A DNA stretch of 64,000 nt from Sphingomonas_D zeicaulis (GTDB taxonomy: Bacteria; Pseudomonadota; Alphaproteobacteria; Sphingomonadales; Sphingomonadaceae). The position numbers and the translations under genes were made by a program. The notes beneath the pieces were generated by a model. It had not been told where the DNA came from. It searched no databases and saw nothing but the letters and a program-made list of their open reading frames with translations. The stretch spans positions 744,001 through 808,000 of the forward strand of contig NZ_JBNPXQ010000001.1 of assembly GCF_050433225.1 (NCBI RefSeq), given 5' to 3'. Below, one piece after another: positions 50,158-58,882 of this stretch. How positions within the stretch are numbered: position 1 is the stretch's first letter; each line of letters starts with the position of its first letter.

Positions 50158-51287
50158 CCGACAACCCCGGCTTCCTGTTGACCGTTTTAGCGTTCGTCCT
50201 CGTCATCGGCCCGCTCGTCTTCGTCCATGAGCTTGGCCATTATATCGCCGGCCGCATCTTCGGCGTGAAGGCGGAGACCTTCTCGATCGGCTTCGGCGGC
50301 ACGATCGCCGGCTGGCATGACAAGCGCGGCACGCACTGGAAGCTAGGGTGGCTGCCCCTGGGCGGCTATGTGCGCTTCGCCGGTGACATGGGTGCCGCGA
50401 GCCAGCCAACCGCCGAATGGCTGGCGCTGCCGCCGGAAGAACGCGCGAAGACCTTCCAGGCCAAGCCGCTGTGGCAGCGCGCGATCATCGTCGCGGCTGG
50501 TGCGATCGTGAATTTCCTGTTCGCGATCCTGATCCTCGGTTCCTTCGCCTATCTTGAAGGCGTGCCACGCACTCCGCCAGTGATCGCGATGGTCGCCGAA
50601 GGATCTGCCGCGGATCAGGCGGGGATGAAGGCGGGTGATCGCGTCCTTTCGATCTCGGGCCGTTCGATCGGTGATTTCGAAGATATCTACCGGATTGTCC
50701 GCTTCAGCCCGATCGAGCCGATGCAGATCGCGATCGATCGTGGCGGCAACCGGCTGTCGGTTGACGTGACGCCCGGCGTGATCGTCGAACGCGATCGCTT
50801 CGGCAATGAATATCGCATGGGGCAACTCGGTATCGGCAAGCCGCCCGCGGTCTATGACGAGATCGGCTTGCTCGAAGCGCCGCTGGTCGGTGCGGAGCGG
50901 ACCTGGGGGATCGTACGGCTGATGGTCGACACGCTCGGCCAGGTCGTTGCCGGACGGCGGTCAGTCAAGGAACTGGGCGGACCGCTCAAGATCGCGCAAG
51001 TCTCTGGAGAGGCAGCGATGATGGGTTGGGAGAGCCTGATCGGTTTCATCGCGCTCGTTTCGATTAATCTGGGATTCATCAATCTCTTGCCAGTTCCCAT
51101 GCTGGATGGCGGGCATCTGTTCTTCTATGCGATCGAGGCGGTGCGGCGGAAACCGGTACCGGTCGAAGCGCAGGAATGGGCATATCGCGGTGGTTTTGCG
51201 CTGCTCGTCTCGCTGATGCTGTTGGTGACGTTCAACGATCTGACCTCTTTTGGCCTCTGGCAGAAGCTGGGCGGCTTGATCGGTTGA
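50154..51287 (+). CDS. rseP: Site-2 intramembrane protease RseP
   Basis: 377 residues. Zinc motif FVHELGHYIAGRIFG in the first helix and LLPVPMLDGGHLFFY near the end. A single PDZ domain (about 125-190) has MVAEGSAADQAGMKAGDRVL. It cleaves anti-sigma factors in the membrane; the ECF anti-sigma at 26.6 kb could be a substrate, which is inference. GTG start, overlapping dxr. Confidence 0.97.
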   Translation: MTDNPGFLLTVLAFVLVIGPLVFVHELGHYIAGRIFGVKAETFSIGFGGTIAGWHDKRGTHWKLGWLPLGGYVRFAGDMGAASQPTAEWLALPPEERAKTFQAKPLWQRAIIVAAGAIVNFLFAILILGSFAYLEGVPRTPPVIAMVAEGSAADQAGMKAGDRVLSISGRSIGDFEDIYRIVRFSPIEPMQIAIDRGGNRLSVDVTPGVIVERDRFGNEYRMGQLGIGKPPAVYDEIGLLEAPLVGAERTWGIVRLMVDTLGQVVAGRRSVKELGGPLKIAQVSGEAAMMGWESLIGFIALVSINLGFINLLPVPMLDGGHLFFYAIEAVRRKPVPVEAQEWAYRGGFALLVSLMLLVTFNDLTSFGLWQKLGGLIG

Positions 51288-51373
51288 CGGGAGTGGGGCA
51301 GGGCGGCGATCGTTCGGGGACGCAATCGTCGGAAATGACAAGCAGCCGAGCGCGCAACAAAGGGTAGGGACGC

Positions 51374-54091
51374 GTGACAGTCACTGAAAAGCAACGGTTC
51401 GGCAAACGCCAGGCGGCACTGCTCGTCGGCACGATGATCGCGGGGATACCGACGCCGCTGCTCGCCCAGGCCGCCGATGCGCCGGCGGCGCCCGCAGCCG
51501 CGCCTGCGCTCGCGCCGCTGGCACCGGCGCCAACCGTGGGCACGGTCAAGTCGATCAACGTCACCGGCAACCAGCGTCTGGAGGCGGATACCGTCCGCTC
51601 CTACATCCAGCTGCGCGCGGGGGAGAGCTACACGACCGAAACGCTCGACCAGGCGCTGAAGGATCTGTTCGCGACCGAGCTGTTTGCCGACGTGCGGATC
51701 ACCGGCGGCGACACCGGCGACATCGTGATCGAGGTGCGTGAGAATCCGGTGATCAACCGCATCGTGCTTGAGGGCAACAAGCGGTTGAAGGAAGACAAGA
51801 TCCGGCCCGAAATCCGTCTCGCGCCGCGCCAGATCTTCACACGATCCAAGGTGCGTGCGGATGTCGCCCGCATCATCGAACTCTATCGCCGCCAGGGGCG
51901 TTTCGCCGCGACCGTCGAGCCCAAGATGGTCTCGCTCGACCAGAACCGCGTCGACATCATCTTCGAGATCACCGAGGGCGCGAAGTCGAAGGTCCGCCAG
52001 ATCAACATCATCGGCAACGAGGCGTTCAACGACGGCGAACTGCGCTCGGAGATGGCGACCAAGCAGTCGCGCTTCTTCCGCTTCTTCTCCTCGTCCGACA
52101 GCTATGATCCCGATCGCCTCGCCTATGACCAGGCGAAGCTGCGCCAGTTCTACCTGACACAGGGCTATGCCGATTTCCGCGTCGTTTCCGCGGTCGCCGA
52201 ACTGACGCCGGACAAGCGTGACTTCATCATCACCTATGTGGTCGAGGAAGGGCAGCGCTACAAGTTCGGCGACGTGAAGGTCGAAAGCGATATTCGAGAT
52301 TTCAAGCCGAACAATGTCGGCAAGGTCTCGATGAAGAAGGGCGACTGGTACAACGCCAAGATGGTCGAGGACACGGTCGAATCCTTGACCGAAAGCGCCG
52401 GTTTGTTCGGCTATGCCTTCGCCGAGGTGTCTCCGGAGTTCAATCGCGACAAGGACGCGTTGACGATGGACATCACCTTCCGCATCGGGGAGGCGCCGCG
52501 CGTCTATGTCGAGCGGATCGATATCAACGGCAACACGCTGACGCAGGACAAGGTGGTCCGCCGCGAATTCCGCTTGGCGGAAGGCGATGCGTTCAACAGC
52601 TTCCTCGTCAAGCGCTCGACCGACCGCATCAAGTCGCTGGGCTTCTTCCAGGAGAATCTGGAAGTTGAACAGAAGCAGGGCTCGGCGCCCGATCGCATCA
52701 TCCTCGAGACTAATGTCGAGGAAAAGTCGACCGGCGAACTCCAGCTCTCGGCGGGCTTCTCGTCGCTCGAACGCTTCATCGTCGCAGCGTCGGTGCGCCA
52801 GCGCAACTTCCGCGGCAAGGGCCAGGAACTGCGCACCAGCGTCAACTATTCGAGCTATTCCAAGTCGGTCGAGGTCGGCTTCACCGAGCCTTATCTGTTC
52901 GACAAGACGATCGCGGTCGGCGGCGACATCTTCCGTCGTGACTTCAGCTCGTTCAACTATATCAGCAACAACGATCGCAACACGACCTATCAGCAGATCA
53001 CCACGGGCTTCCAGCTTCGTGCGGGTGTGCCGATCACCGAATATGTCTCGCTGGCGCTGCGTTACGGCCTCAGCTTCGACGACATCACGCTGGACGAGAG
53101 CTACTACTCCAATGGCGAGTGTAGCCCGATCATCGCGGGTCGCTATCTCTGCGACGCCATCGGCAAGCGCACGACCTCGTCCGTCGGCTACAGCCTGGTC
53201 TATGACACGCTGAACAACCGCATCCGTCCGACCGGCGGTCAGCGCGTGGTGTTCAGCCAGGATTTCGCCGGCCTCGGCGGCTCGGTGCGCTACCTCAAGA
53301 GCCGCATCGATGCCGCGAAATACGTCAATATCGGTGCCGGCTTCATCGGTTCGGCCAGCATTGAGGGCGGCGCGATCATCCCGTTCCAGAGCAGCCAGGG
53401 CGCCGGTCGGGACGCGGTCCGCCTTGTCGACCGCTTCTTCCTGGGCCAGCCGCAATTCCCGGGGTTCGACATTCGCGGCATCGGCCCGCGCGTCGTGCGT
53501 CGTCAATATGATACGACGACCGAAGAGCCGTTGGATCTGGTGCCGGACAACAACAACCGCGTCGATGACGCGCTGGGCGGTCGTTACTACTATCTCGCCA
53601 AGCTCGAGGTGGAGATCCCGCTCGGTTCGGGCGCGCGCGAACTGGGCCTGAGGCCATCGATCTTCGCGGTTGCGGGCTCGGTGTTCGGCGTGAAGCGTCC
53701 GCAACTCACCGAATTCCCCGATACCAATGGTGACGGTTATCCCGACCCGTTGGACCTCGGGCCGTTGCGCACCGCGGCTGGCGAGCAGATCTACACCATC
53801 CCGGCCGGCCAGTTGAACGCCGGCGCCTCCACCACCTGCGCCACCGGCCAGATGGTGTCCGGGCAGACCGGCTGCGTCGGCGACGTGGCGAACACGGAAG
53901 CCCGCAATATCGTACAGCCTTTTTCCGAGCAGTTCTTCGGAAATACCTGGAAGCCGCGCCTCTCGGTGGGCATCGGCGTCAACTGGAACTCGCCCTTTGG
54001 CCCGTTCCGGATCGACATCGCGAAAGCGCTGCTGAAGGAACCGGGGGATGACACCCGACTCTTCACCTTCAATGTAGGGACTCAATTCTGA
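51374..54091 (+). CDS. bamA: Outer membrane protein assembly factor BamA
   Basis: 905 residues (GTG start). A signal peptide ending LLAQA is followed by an Ala/Pro linker and five POTRA domains (about 55-460; e.g. VRENPVINRIVLEGNKRLKE, FEITEGAKSKVRQINIIGNE). The Omp85 barrel has RPTGGQRVVFSQDFAGLGG and the GRYYYLAKLEVEIPLG block, with terminal Phe (FNVGTQF). It inserts beta-barrel proteins. Its stop overlaps the skp ATG. Confidence 0.98.
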   Translation: MTVTEKQRFGKRQAALLVGTMIAGIPTPLLAQAADAPAAPAAAPALAPLAPAPTVGTVKSINVTGNQRLEADTVRSYIQLRAGESYTTETLDQALKDLFATELFADVRITGGDTGDIVIEVRENPVINRIVLEGNKRLKEDKIRPEIRLAPRQIFTRSKVRADVARIIELYRRQGRFAATVEPKMVSLDQNRVDIIFEITEGAKSKVRQINIIGNEAFNDGELRSEMATKQSRFFRFFSSSDSYDPDRLAYDQAKLRQFYLTQGYADFRVVSAVAELTPDKRDFIITYVVEEGQRYKFGDVKVESDIRDFKPNNVGKVSMKKGDWYNAKMVEDTVESLTESAGLFGYAFAEVSPEFNRDKDALTMDITFRIGEAPRVYVERIDINGNTLTQDKVVRREFRLAEGDAFNSFLVKRSTDRIKSLGFFQENLEVEQKQGSAPDRIILETNVEEKSTGELQLSAGFSSLERFIVAASVRQRNFRGKGQELRTSVNYSSYSKSVEVGFTEPYLFDKTIAVGGDIFRRDFSSFNYISNNDRNTTYQQITTGFQLRAGVPITEYVSLALRYGLSFDDITLDESYYSNGECSPIIAGRYLCDAIGKRTTSSVGYSLVYDTLNNRIRPTGGQRVVFSQDFAGLGGSVRYLKSRIDAAKYVNIGAGFIGSASIEGGAIIPFQSSQGAGRDAVRLVDRFFLGQPQFPGFDIRGIGPRVVRRQYDTTTEEPLDLVPDNNNRVDDALGGRYYYLAKLEVEIPLGSGARELGLRPSIFAVAGSVFGVKRPQLTEFPDTNGDGYPDPLDLGPLRTAAGEQIYTIPAGQLNAGASTTCATGQMVSGQTGCVGDVANTEARNIVQPFSEQFFGNTWKPRLSVGIGVNWNSPFGPFRIDIAKALLKEPGDDTRLFTFNVGTQF

Positions 54092-54738
54092 TGAAGACCT
54101 TGTTCAAGGCGCTGGCGCTCGCCGCTGCTGCCATTCCCGCTCTCGTCGCTGCCGGCCCCGCGCATGCGCAGGTCGCTGGCGTTGCCATCGCCAATCTCGA
54201 GCAGGCGATTGCCGAGACCAACGCATATCGCAATGCGATCACGCAGATGCGCACCACCTACAAGCCGCAGATCGATCAGGTTCAGGCGCGTGCCACCGCG
54301 CTCGAAACCGAACTGAAGCCGCTGGTCGACAAGTTCCAGGCGGATCAGAAGGCCGCGACCCCCAATCGCGCGGCGCTGCAGACGCAGTACACCGCGATCC
54401 AGACCAAGCAGCAGGCCGGCCAGGCCGAATTGCAGAAGCTGAATGAGCCGGTTGCGCTGGCGCAGGCCTATGTCGAAGAGCAGATCGCGGCGAAGCTGAA
54501 CGACGCCCTCAAGTCGGCGATGACCAAGAAGAAGGTCAGCCTGGTGCTTCAGCCGCAGGCGGCCGTCTCGTTCCAGCCGACCGTCGACATCACCAAAGAT
54601 GTCACTGCCGAGCTCAACACCGCGGTGCCCAGCGTCCAGATCACCCCGCCGGCGGGCTGGCGTCCGGGTGGCCAGCAGCAGGCGGCGGCCGCCGCCGCGC
54701 CCGCTGCTCCGGCCGCACCGAAGCCGCAGGGCCGGTGA
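54091..54738 (+). CDS. skp: OmpH/Skp family periplasmic chaperone
   Basis: 215 residues. The signal peptide ends in AHAQVAGV. A long coiled-coil centre (ALETELKPLVDKFQADQKAA, AELQKLNEPVALAQAYVEEQ) and Skp-type LNDALKSAMTKKKVSLVLQP follow. An Ala/Pro-rich C-terminal tail is longer than usual. It holds unfolded outer-membrane proteins for BamA. It overlaps fabZ by four bases; lpxD, usually between them, is absent. Confidence 0.92.
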   Translation: MKTLFKALALAAAAIPALVAAGPAHAQVAGVAIANLEQAIAETNAYRNAITQMRTTYKPQIDQVQARATALETELKPLVDKFQADQKAATPNRAALQTQYTAIQTKQQAGQAELQKLNEPVALAQAYVEEQIAAKLNDALKSAMTKKKVSLVLQPQAAVSFQPTVDITKDVTAELNTAVPSVQITPPAGWRPGGQQQAAAAAAPAAPAAPKPQGR

Positions 54739-55217
54739 GCGACGGCGCCGATCCGGCGCCCGCGAGCATCGGGCCTCTCGACATAAGGCAGGTGCTCGCG
54801 GCGTTGCCGCACCGTTATCCGATGCTGCTGGTCGATCGCGTCGAGGAGATCGTCCTCGACCAGTCGATCGTCGCGGTGAAGGCGGTGAGCTTCAACGAGA
54901 GCTTCTTCCAGGGGCATTTTCCCGGCCGTCCGATCATGCCGGGCGTGCTGATCGTCGAGGCGCTGGCGCAGGCCGCCGGCGTGCTCGCGGTGGAATCGCT
55001 CGGGCTCGCCGGATCCGGCAAGCTCGTCTATTTCATGGCGATCGAGGAAGCGAAGTTCCGTTCTCCGGTTGAACCCGGCGTGCTGCTGAAGCTGCACGTG
55101 GACTTCGTCCAGAAGCGCGCATCGGTGTGCAAATTTGCCGGCAAGGCGCTGATTGACGGCAAGGTGGTTGCGCAGGCGAACTTTACCGCGATGATTGCGG
55201 ACCCGCCCGCAGCCTGA
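54735..55217 (+). CDS. fabZ: 3-hydroxyacyl-ACP dehydratase FabZ
   Basis: 160 residues, hot-dog fold. The active His and Glu lie in FFQGHFPGRPIMPGVLIVEA. The N-terminal ALPHRYPMLLVDRVEEI block is conserved. It dehydrates 3-hydroxyacyl-ACP in fatty-acid elongation. In relatives with LPS it is followed by lpxA and lpxB; here rpmE follows instead. Confidence 0.97.
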   Translation: MSDGADPAPASIGPLDIRQVLAALPHRYPMLLVDRVEEIVLDQSIVAVKAVSFNESFFQGHFPGRPIMPGVLIVEALAQAAGVLAVESLGLAGSGKLVYFMAIEEAKFRSPVEPGVLLKLHVDFVQKRASVCKFAGKALIDGKVVAQANFTAMIADPPAA

Positions 55218-55324
55218 AGACGAAGCACGTGCGGCCGGCGCGATGCGGCGGCCGCACGCTTCCTTTTTCCCAGCTGTCTTGCCCTTTGGGCGAAGCGCCG
55301 CTATGGCGCCGCCTTCGCATCCAC

Positions 55325-55343
55325 GGCCGGTCGGAAACCGGCC
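55325..55343 (+). ncRNA. Stem-loop in the rpmE leader
   Basis: GGCCGGT at 55325-55331 pairs with ACCGGCC at 55337-55343 (5-base loop), 17 bases before the rpmE start. It could influence translation initiation or be a leftover of the fabZ 3' region. There is no known ligand or motif. Confidence 0.35.
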
Positions 55344-55360
55344 ATCTCCGGAGCATAGAG

Positions 55361-55591
55361 ATGAAGAAGAATATCCACCCCGACTACCACATGATCAAGG
55401 TGCAGATGACCGACGGCACCGTGTACGAAACCCGCTCCACCTGGGGCAAGGAAGGCGACACGCTGCAGCTCGACATCGACCCCACCGTCCACCCGGCGTG
55501 GACCGGCGGCAACCAGCGCATGCTGGATCAGGGTGGTCAGGTCGCGCGCTTCAACAAGCGCTTCGGCGGCCTCACGCTCAAGGGCAAGTAA
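55361..55591 (+). CDS. rpmE: 50S ribosomal protein L31
   Basis: 76 residues: MKKNIHPDYHMIKVQMTDGT, TRSTWGKEGDTLQLDID and DPTVHPAWTGG are L31. It contains no cysteine, so it is the zinc-free form common in alphaproteobacteria. GGAG and AGAG lie upstream. A hairpin precedes it and a terminator-like stem follows. Confidence 0.97.
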   Translation: MKKNIHPDYHMIKVQMTDGTVYETRSTWGKEGDTLQLDIDPTVHPAWTGGNQRMLDQGGQVARFNKRFGGLTLKGK

Positions 55592-55626
55592 GCGGCAGCG
55601 GCGCATCGCGCCGCGCCAGACACTTC

Positions 55627-55664
55627 CATCGACCCGTCTCCGCGCCTGCGGGGGCGGGTCGATG
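55627..55664 (+). terminator. Hairpin after rpmE
   Basis: CATCGACCCG at 55627-55636 pairs with CGGGTCGATG at 55655-55664, with an 18-base GC-rich loop that can extend the stem. TGCGTTTG follows, a weak T-run. It probably separates the housekeeping cluster from the RTX gene. Confidence 0.65.
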
Positions 55665-55741
55665 TGCGTTTGCGACTCCCCCAGCTTGCGCTATGTTAAC
55701 CGAAAGCGGCGCGAGCGAGCGCTCGTGAGCGGGAGAGGGGC

Positions 55742-58672
55742 ATGCCGACATATGTTGGAACGCCGGATGGGGACATCCTGGCGGGCGATCTTTTCGGAGC
55801 GGCCGACGATATCATCAGGGGGCTCGGCGGCGATGATGCGCTGTCCGGGCTGGACGGTGCGGACGTGCTGGCCGGCGGCGCCGGCAATGACAGCCTCAAC
55901 GGCGGCCGCGGCATCGACACTGCCGACTATGGCGAGGCGTCGGCGGCGGTCACCCTCAGCCTCGCGGTCGCAGGTGCGCAGAATAGCGGCGGCGACGGCA
56001 TCGACACGCTGGTTGCGATCGAGAACATCATCGGTTCTGCCTTCGGCGATACGCTGACCGGCAGCAGCAGCGCCAATCGCATCGATGGCGGCGCCGGCGA
56101 CGACGTGATCGATGGCGGCACCGGCACAGGTGCCGACGTGCTGGTCGGCGGCGATGGTATTGATACGCTGCGCTACGCCGATTCCGCCGCGCGCATCTAT
56201 GTCAGCCTGTCCGTCGCGACCGCGCAGGCGACAGTGGGCGCGGGCAACGACACCGTCTCAGGCTTCGAGAATCTCGTCGGCAGCGGCTTCGACGATCGGC
56301 TGTCGGGCAACGAGGTCGCCAACATCATCACCGGCGGCAATGGCAACGATCAGATCAACGGCGCCGATGGCGACGATACACTCGCCGGTGGCGCAGGTAT
56401 CGACACGATCGACGGTGGGGCGGGCAACGACCTCATCGATGGCGGTCTCGGTAACGATGTCGCGAGCTTCGCCTCGGCGACCGCAGCGGTGACCGTCAGC
56501 CTGCTGGCTGAGGGCGCCCAGAACACGCTTGGCGCGGGCACCGATACGCTGGTCTCGATCGAGGGGCTGACCGGATCGGCGTTCAACGACGTGCTGATCG
56601 GCAATGCCGGCCTCAACATCCTGTCGGGCGGCTTGGGGAATGATCTTCTCTCAGGCGGGGCGGGCAACGACACGCTCGATGGCGGTGGTGGCAACGACAC
56701 CGCGACTTATGCCGATGCGGCGTCCGCGGTCACCATCAATCTGCTCAGCGCCTCGGCGCAGCCCACCGGTGGGGCCGGGAGCGACACGCTCCGCAGTATC
56801 GAGAACCTGATCGGCACGGCGTTTGCAGATACGCTGACGGGCAACCAATATGGCAACATCCTCGACGGTGGCGAGGGTGACGACCTGCTTTCGGGCGGGC
56901 TCGGCAATGACATGCTGAATGGCGGCGCGGGCACGGACACTGCGACCTATGCCGCGGCGGCATCGGCGGTGAAGGTCAGCCTCGCGATCGCCGGGGCGCA
57001 ATATACGCTGGGCGCACATACCGACACGCTGATCGGGATCGAGCTCTTGACCGGTTCGGCCTTCGACGATCAACTCACCGGCGATGGCGGCGATAATGTG
57101 CTAACGGGAAATGCCGGAAACGACGTGCTCAACGGCGGTGGCGGGAACGATACGCTGTCCGGCGGCCAGTCGAGCGATACTGCGAGCTATGCCGGCGCCG
57201 CCTCAGTCGTCACGGTCTCGTTGGCGATCACCACCGCGCAGGACACGATCGGCGCCGGCATAGACACCTTCATCGCGATGGAGAACCTGACCGGCTCGGC
57301 ATATAATGACACGCTGACCGGCAACGGCCAGGCCAATATGCTGTCGGGCGGCAATGGTCATGATCTGCTGGATGGTGCGCATGGCGCCGATACGCTGGAC
57401 GGCGGTGCCGGCAACGACACGCTGCGCGGCGGCGGCAGCGACGATGTGCTGCTCGGCGAGGCGGGCGACGATCTGCTCGATGGCGGTGTGGGCAATAACA
57501 GCCTCGACGGCGGCACTGGTTTCGACACGATCAGCTTCGCAGCGGCGACGCAGGCGATCGATATCGACCTGGGGCTGACGACGGCGCAGCCGGTCCCCGG
57601 CCTCTCCTCCTCGAACATCATCCTCAATGTCGAACACATCATCGGTTCCGCCTATGATGACCGGATCATCGCCGGCAATGTCGGGACAGTTCTGGAGGGT
57701 GGAGACCGCTATGACGAACTGATCGGCGGCGCCGGTGTCGATATACTGATTGGGGGTAATGATCAGGATGATCTTACCGGAAGCGCAGGCGATACGCTGA
57801 TCGGTGGCAGCGGGTGGGATAGGTACTATATCGACACCGCCAACCTCACCATCATCGAACTTCTCGATGGCGGGCCGGACGATGTCTACTCGTCGGTGAG
57901 TTTCACCTTGCCCGACCATGTGGAAGGCCTGTGGTTGACGGGAAGCGCCAACATCAATGGTACGGGCAATGCCGGAAACAACACGCTCGGCGGCAACAGT
58001 GGCAGCAATGTCCTGATCGGTGGTGATGGCAATGACGGCCTAATCGGGAGCGTCAGCTCGGCGCTCAGCAGCGATACGCTGATCGGCGGCGCCGGCGATG
58101 ATTTCTACGATCTGCGCACGCTTGATGATATCGTGGTAGAACTTGCCGGTGGCGGCCGTGATACCGTGTTTTACTACGATCACACATATTCGATGACCTA
58201 TGTTCTTCCCGACAATTGCGAGATCCTGCGGATCTATGGTGGCCGTGGCATCGGCAATGCCGCTGACAATGAGATTTCCGGCGTCAGCTACGACCGCAAT
58301 ACTCTGAACGGTGGAGGTGGCGCCGATATCCTGCAGGGTAACCTTGGTGCAGACTATTTCGAGTTCAGTTCAGTCGCTGATTCTACCGTTGGCAATCCGG
58401 ACCGTATCTTCGATCCGGGGCGTCACGCGGGTACCTTCAATTTTGACCATGTCGATCTCCGGCAGGTCGATGCGGATGTTGGGATCGAGGGCGACCAGGC
58501 TTTCCACTTCGTCACGGCCTTTACAGGCGCTTCAGCGGAAGCCACGCTGACCTACGACGCCGTCGCCAACGTCACGACCTTCCTCGCCGACGTGAACGGC
58601 GATGCGGTCGCTGACATGCGGATCCTGCTCAACGGCAGTCTCGATCAGGTGGTGCTGATCTGGGATCTGTAG
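55742..58672 (+). CDS. Large RTX (hemolysin-type calcium-binding) repeat protein
   Basis: 976 residues, no N-terminal signal. Numerous GGxGxDxLx nonapeptides (e.g. GGLGNDLLSGGAGNDTLDGG) form calcium-binding beta-roll stretches. Between them are seven copies of an approximately 45-residue beta module (residue 60 to about 645; pattern A-V-S-L-x6-AQ-x-T-x-GAG-x-DTL-x3-EN-L-x-GSAF-x-D-x-LTGN). The C-terminus (FEFSSVADSTVG, VVLIWDL) is the usual T1SS-secreted RTX ending. No catalytic domain is visible. It is likely a secreted or surface protein; the type I exporter is not in the window. Confidence 0.85.
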   Translation: MPTYVGTPDGDILAGDLFGAADDIIRGLGGDDALSGLDGADVLAGGAGNDSLNGGRGIDTADYGEASAAVTLSLAVAGAQNSGGDGIDTLVAIENIIGSAFGDTLTGSSSANRIDGGAGDDVIDGGTGTGADVLVGGDGIDTLRYADSAARIYVSLSVATAQATVGAGNDTVSGFENLVGSGFDDRLSGNEVANIITGGNGNDQINGADGDDTLAGGAGIDTIDGGAGNDLIDGGLGNDVASFASATAAVTVSLLAEGAQNTLGAGTDTLVSIEGLTGSAFNDVLIGNAGLNILSGGLGNDLLSGGAGNDTLDGGGGNDTATYADAASAVTINLLSASAQPTGGAGSDTLRSIENLIGTAFADTLTGNQYGNILDGGEGDDLLSGGLGNDMLNGGAGTDTATYAAAASAVKVSLAIAGAQYTLGAHTDTLIGIELLTGSAFDDQLTGDGGDNVLTGNAGNDVLNGGGGNDTLSGGQSSDTASYAGAASVVTVSLAITTAQDTIGAGIDTFIAMENLTGSAYNDTLTGNGQANMLSGGNGHDLLDGAHGADTLDGGAGNDTLRGGGSDDVLLGEAGDDLLDGGVGNNSLDGGTGFDTISFAAATQAIDIDLGLTTAQPVPGLSSSNIILNVEHIIGSAYDDRIIAGNVGTVLEGGDRYDELIGGAGVDILIGGNDQDDLTGSAGDTLIGGSGWDRYYIDTANLTIIELLDGGPDDVYSSVSFTLPDHVEGLWLTGSANINGTGNAGNNTLGGNSGSNVLIGGDGNDGLIGSVSSALSSDTLIGGAGDDFYDLRTLDDIVVELAGGGRDTVFYYDHTYSMTYVLPDNCEILRIYGGRGIGNAADNEISGVSYDRNTLNGGGGADILQGNLGADYFEFSSVADSTVGNPDRIFDPGRHAGTFNFDHVDLRQVDADVGIEGDQAFHFVTAFTGASAEATLTYDAVANVTTFLADVNGDAVADMRILLNGSLDQVVLIWDL
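55919..57675 (+). repeat. Seven-copy module array within the RTX protein
   Basis: Seven related modules start near 55919, 56163, 56457, 56699, 56939, 57179 and 57526. Copies 4, 5 and 6 are spaced exactly 240 bp (80 residues), the others 241-350 bp. Each is a beta module followed by one to four GGxGxDxLx motifs. Divergence is uneven, with copy 7 the most altered. Confidence 0.75.
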
Positions 58673-58697
58673 CACGCGCGTCCATGCGAATGCATGA

Positions 58698-58727
58698 GGG
58701 CGGCCGCGCTGCGGGCGCCCTTTTTTT
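58698..58727 (+). terminator. Intrinsic terminator after the RTX gene
   Basis: GGGCGGCCGC at 58698-58707 pairs with GCGGGCGCCC at 58711-58720 (one mismatch, 3-base loop), followed by seven T. A strong rho-independent terminator about 25 bases past the stop. Confidence 0.88.
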
Positions 58728-58775
58728 GAGTGTGGGGCGACCGCAGAACAGCGCATTCTTGGCACCGCGCAAAGA

Positions 58776-58796
58776 AATCTATCTACCCACTAGATT
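58776..58796. promoter_or_regulatory. Inverted repeat upstream of the second TonB receptor
   Basis: AATCTA-N9-TAGATT, perfect 6-bp arms, in an AT-rich stretch about 90 bases before the receptor start. The spacing suits a dimeric repressor, but no regulator gene is adjacent. Confidence 0.3.
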
Positions 58797-58882
58797 AATA
58801 GACATTTAGCTCGGTTCCCCAGCCGACAAGTCGAGAATGACTCGGGCGGCGCCGTCGGCGCGTCGCTTCTAGGGGAAGAAAC

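Noticed and set aside
51125..54085. A 986-codon open frame antisense to bamA
   Set aside because: It mirrors bamA codon by codon, has Arg/Ala/Asp-rich composition with no domain, and bamA is unmistakable. Long antisense frames are common in GC-rich genomes.
55919..57675. Possible repeat-mediated mobile element or CRISPR
   Set aside because: The repeats are protein modules of an RTX protein, with no inverted ends or transposase.
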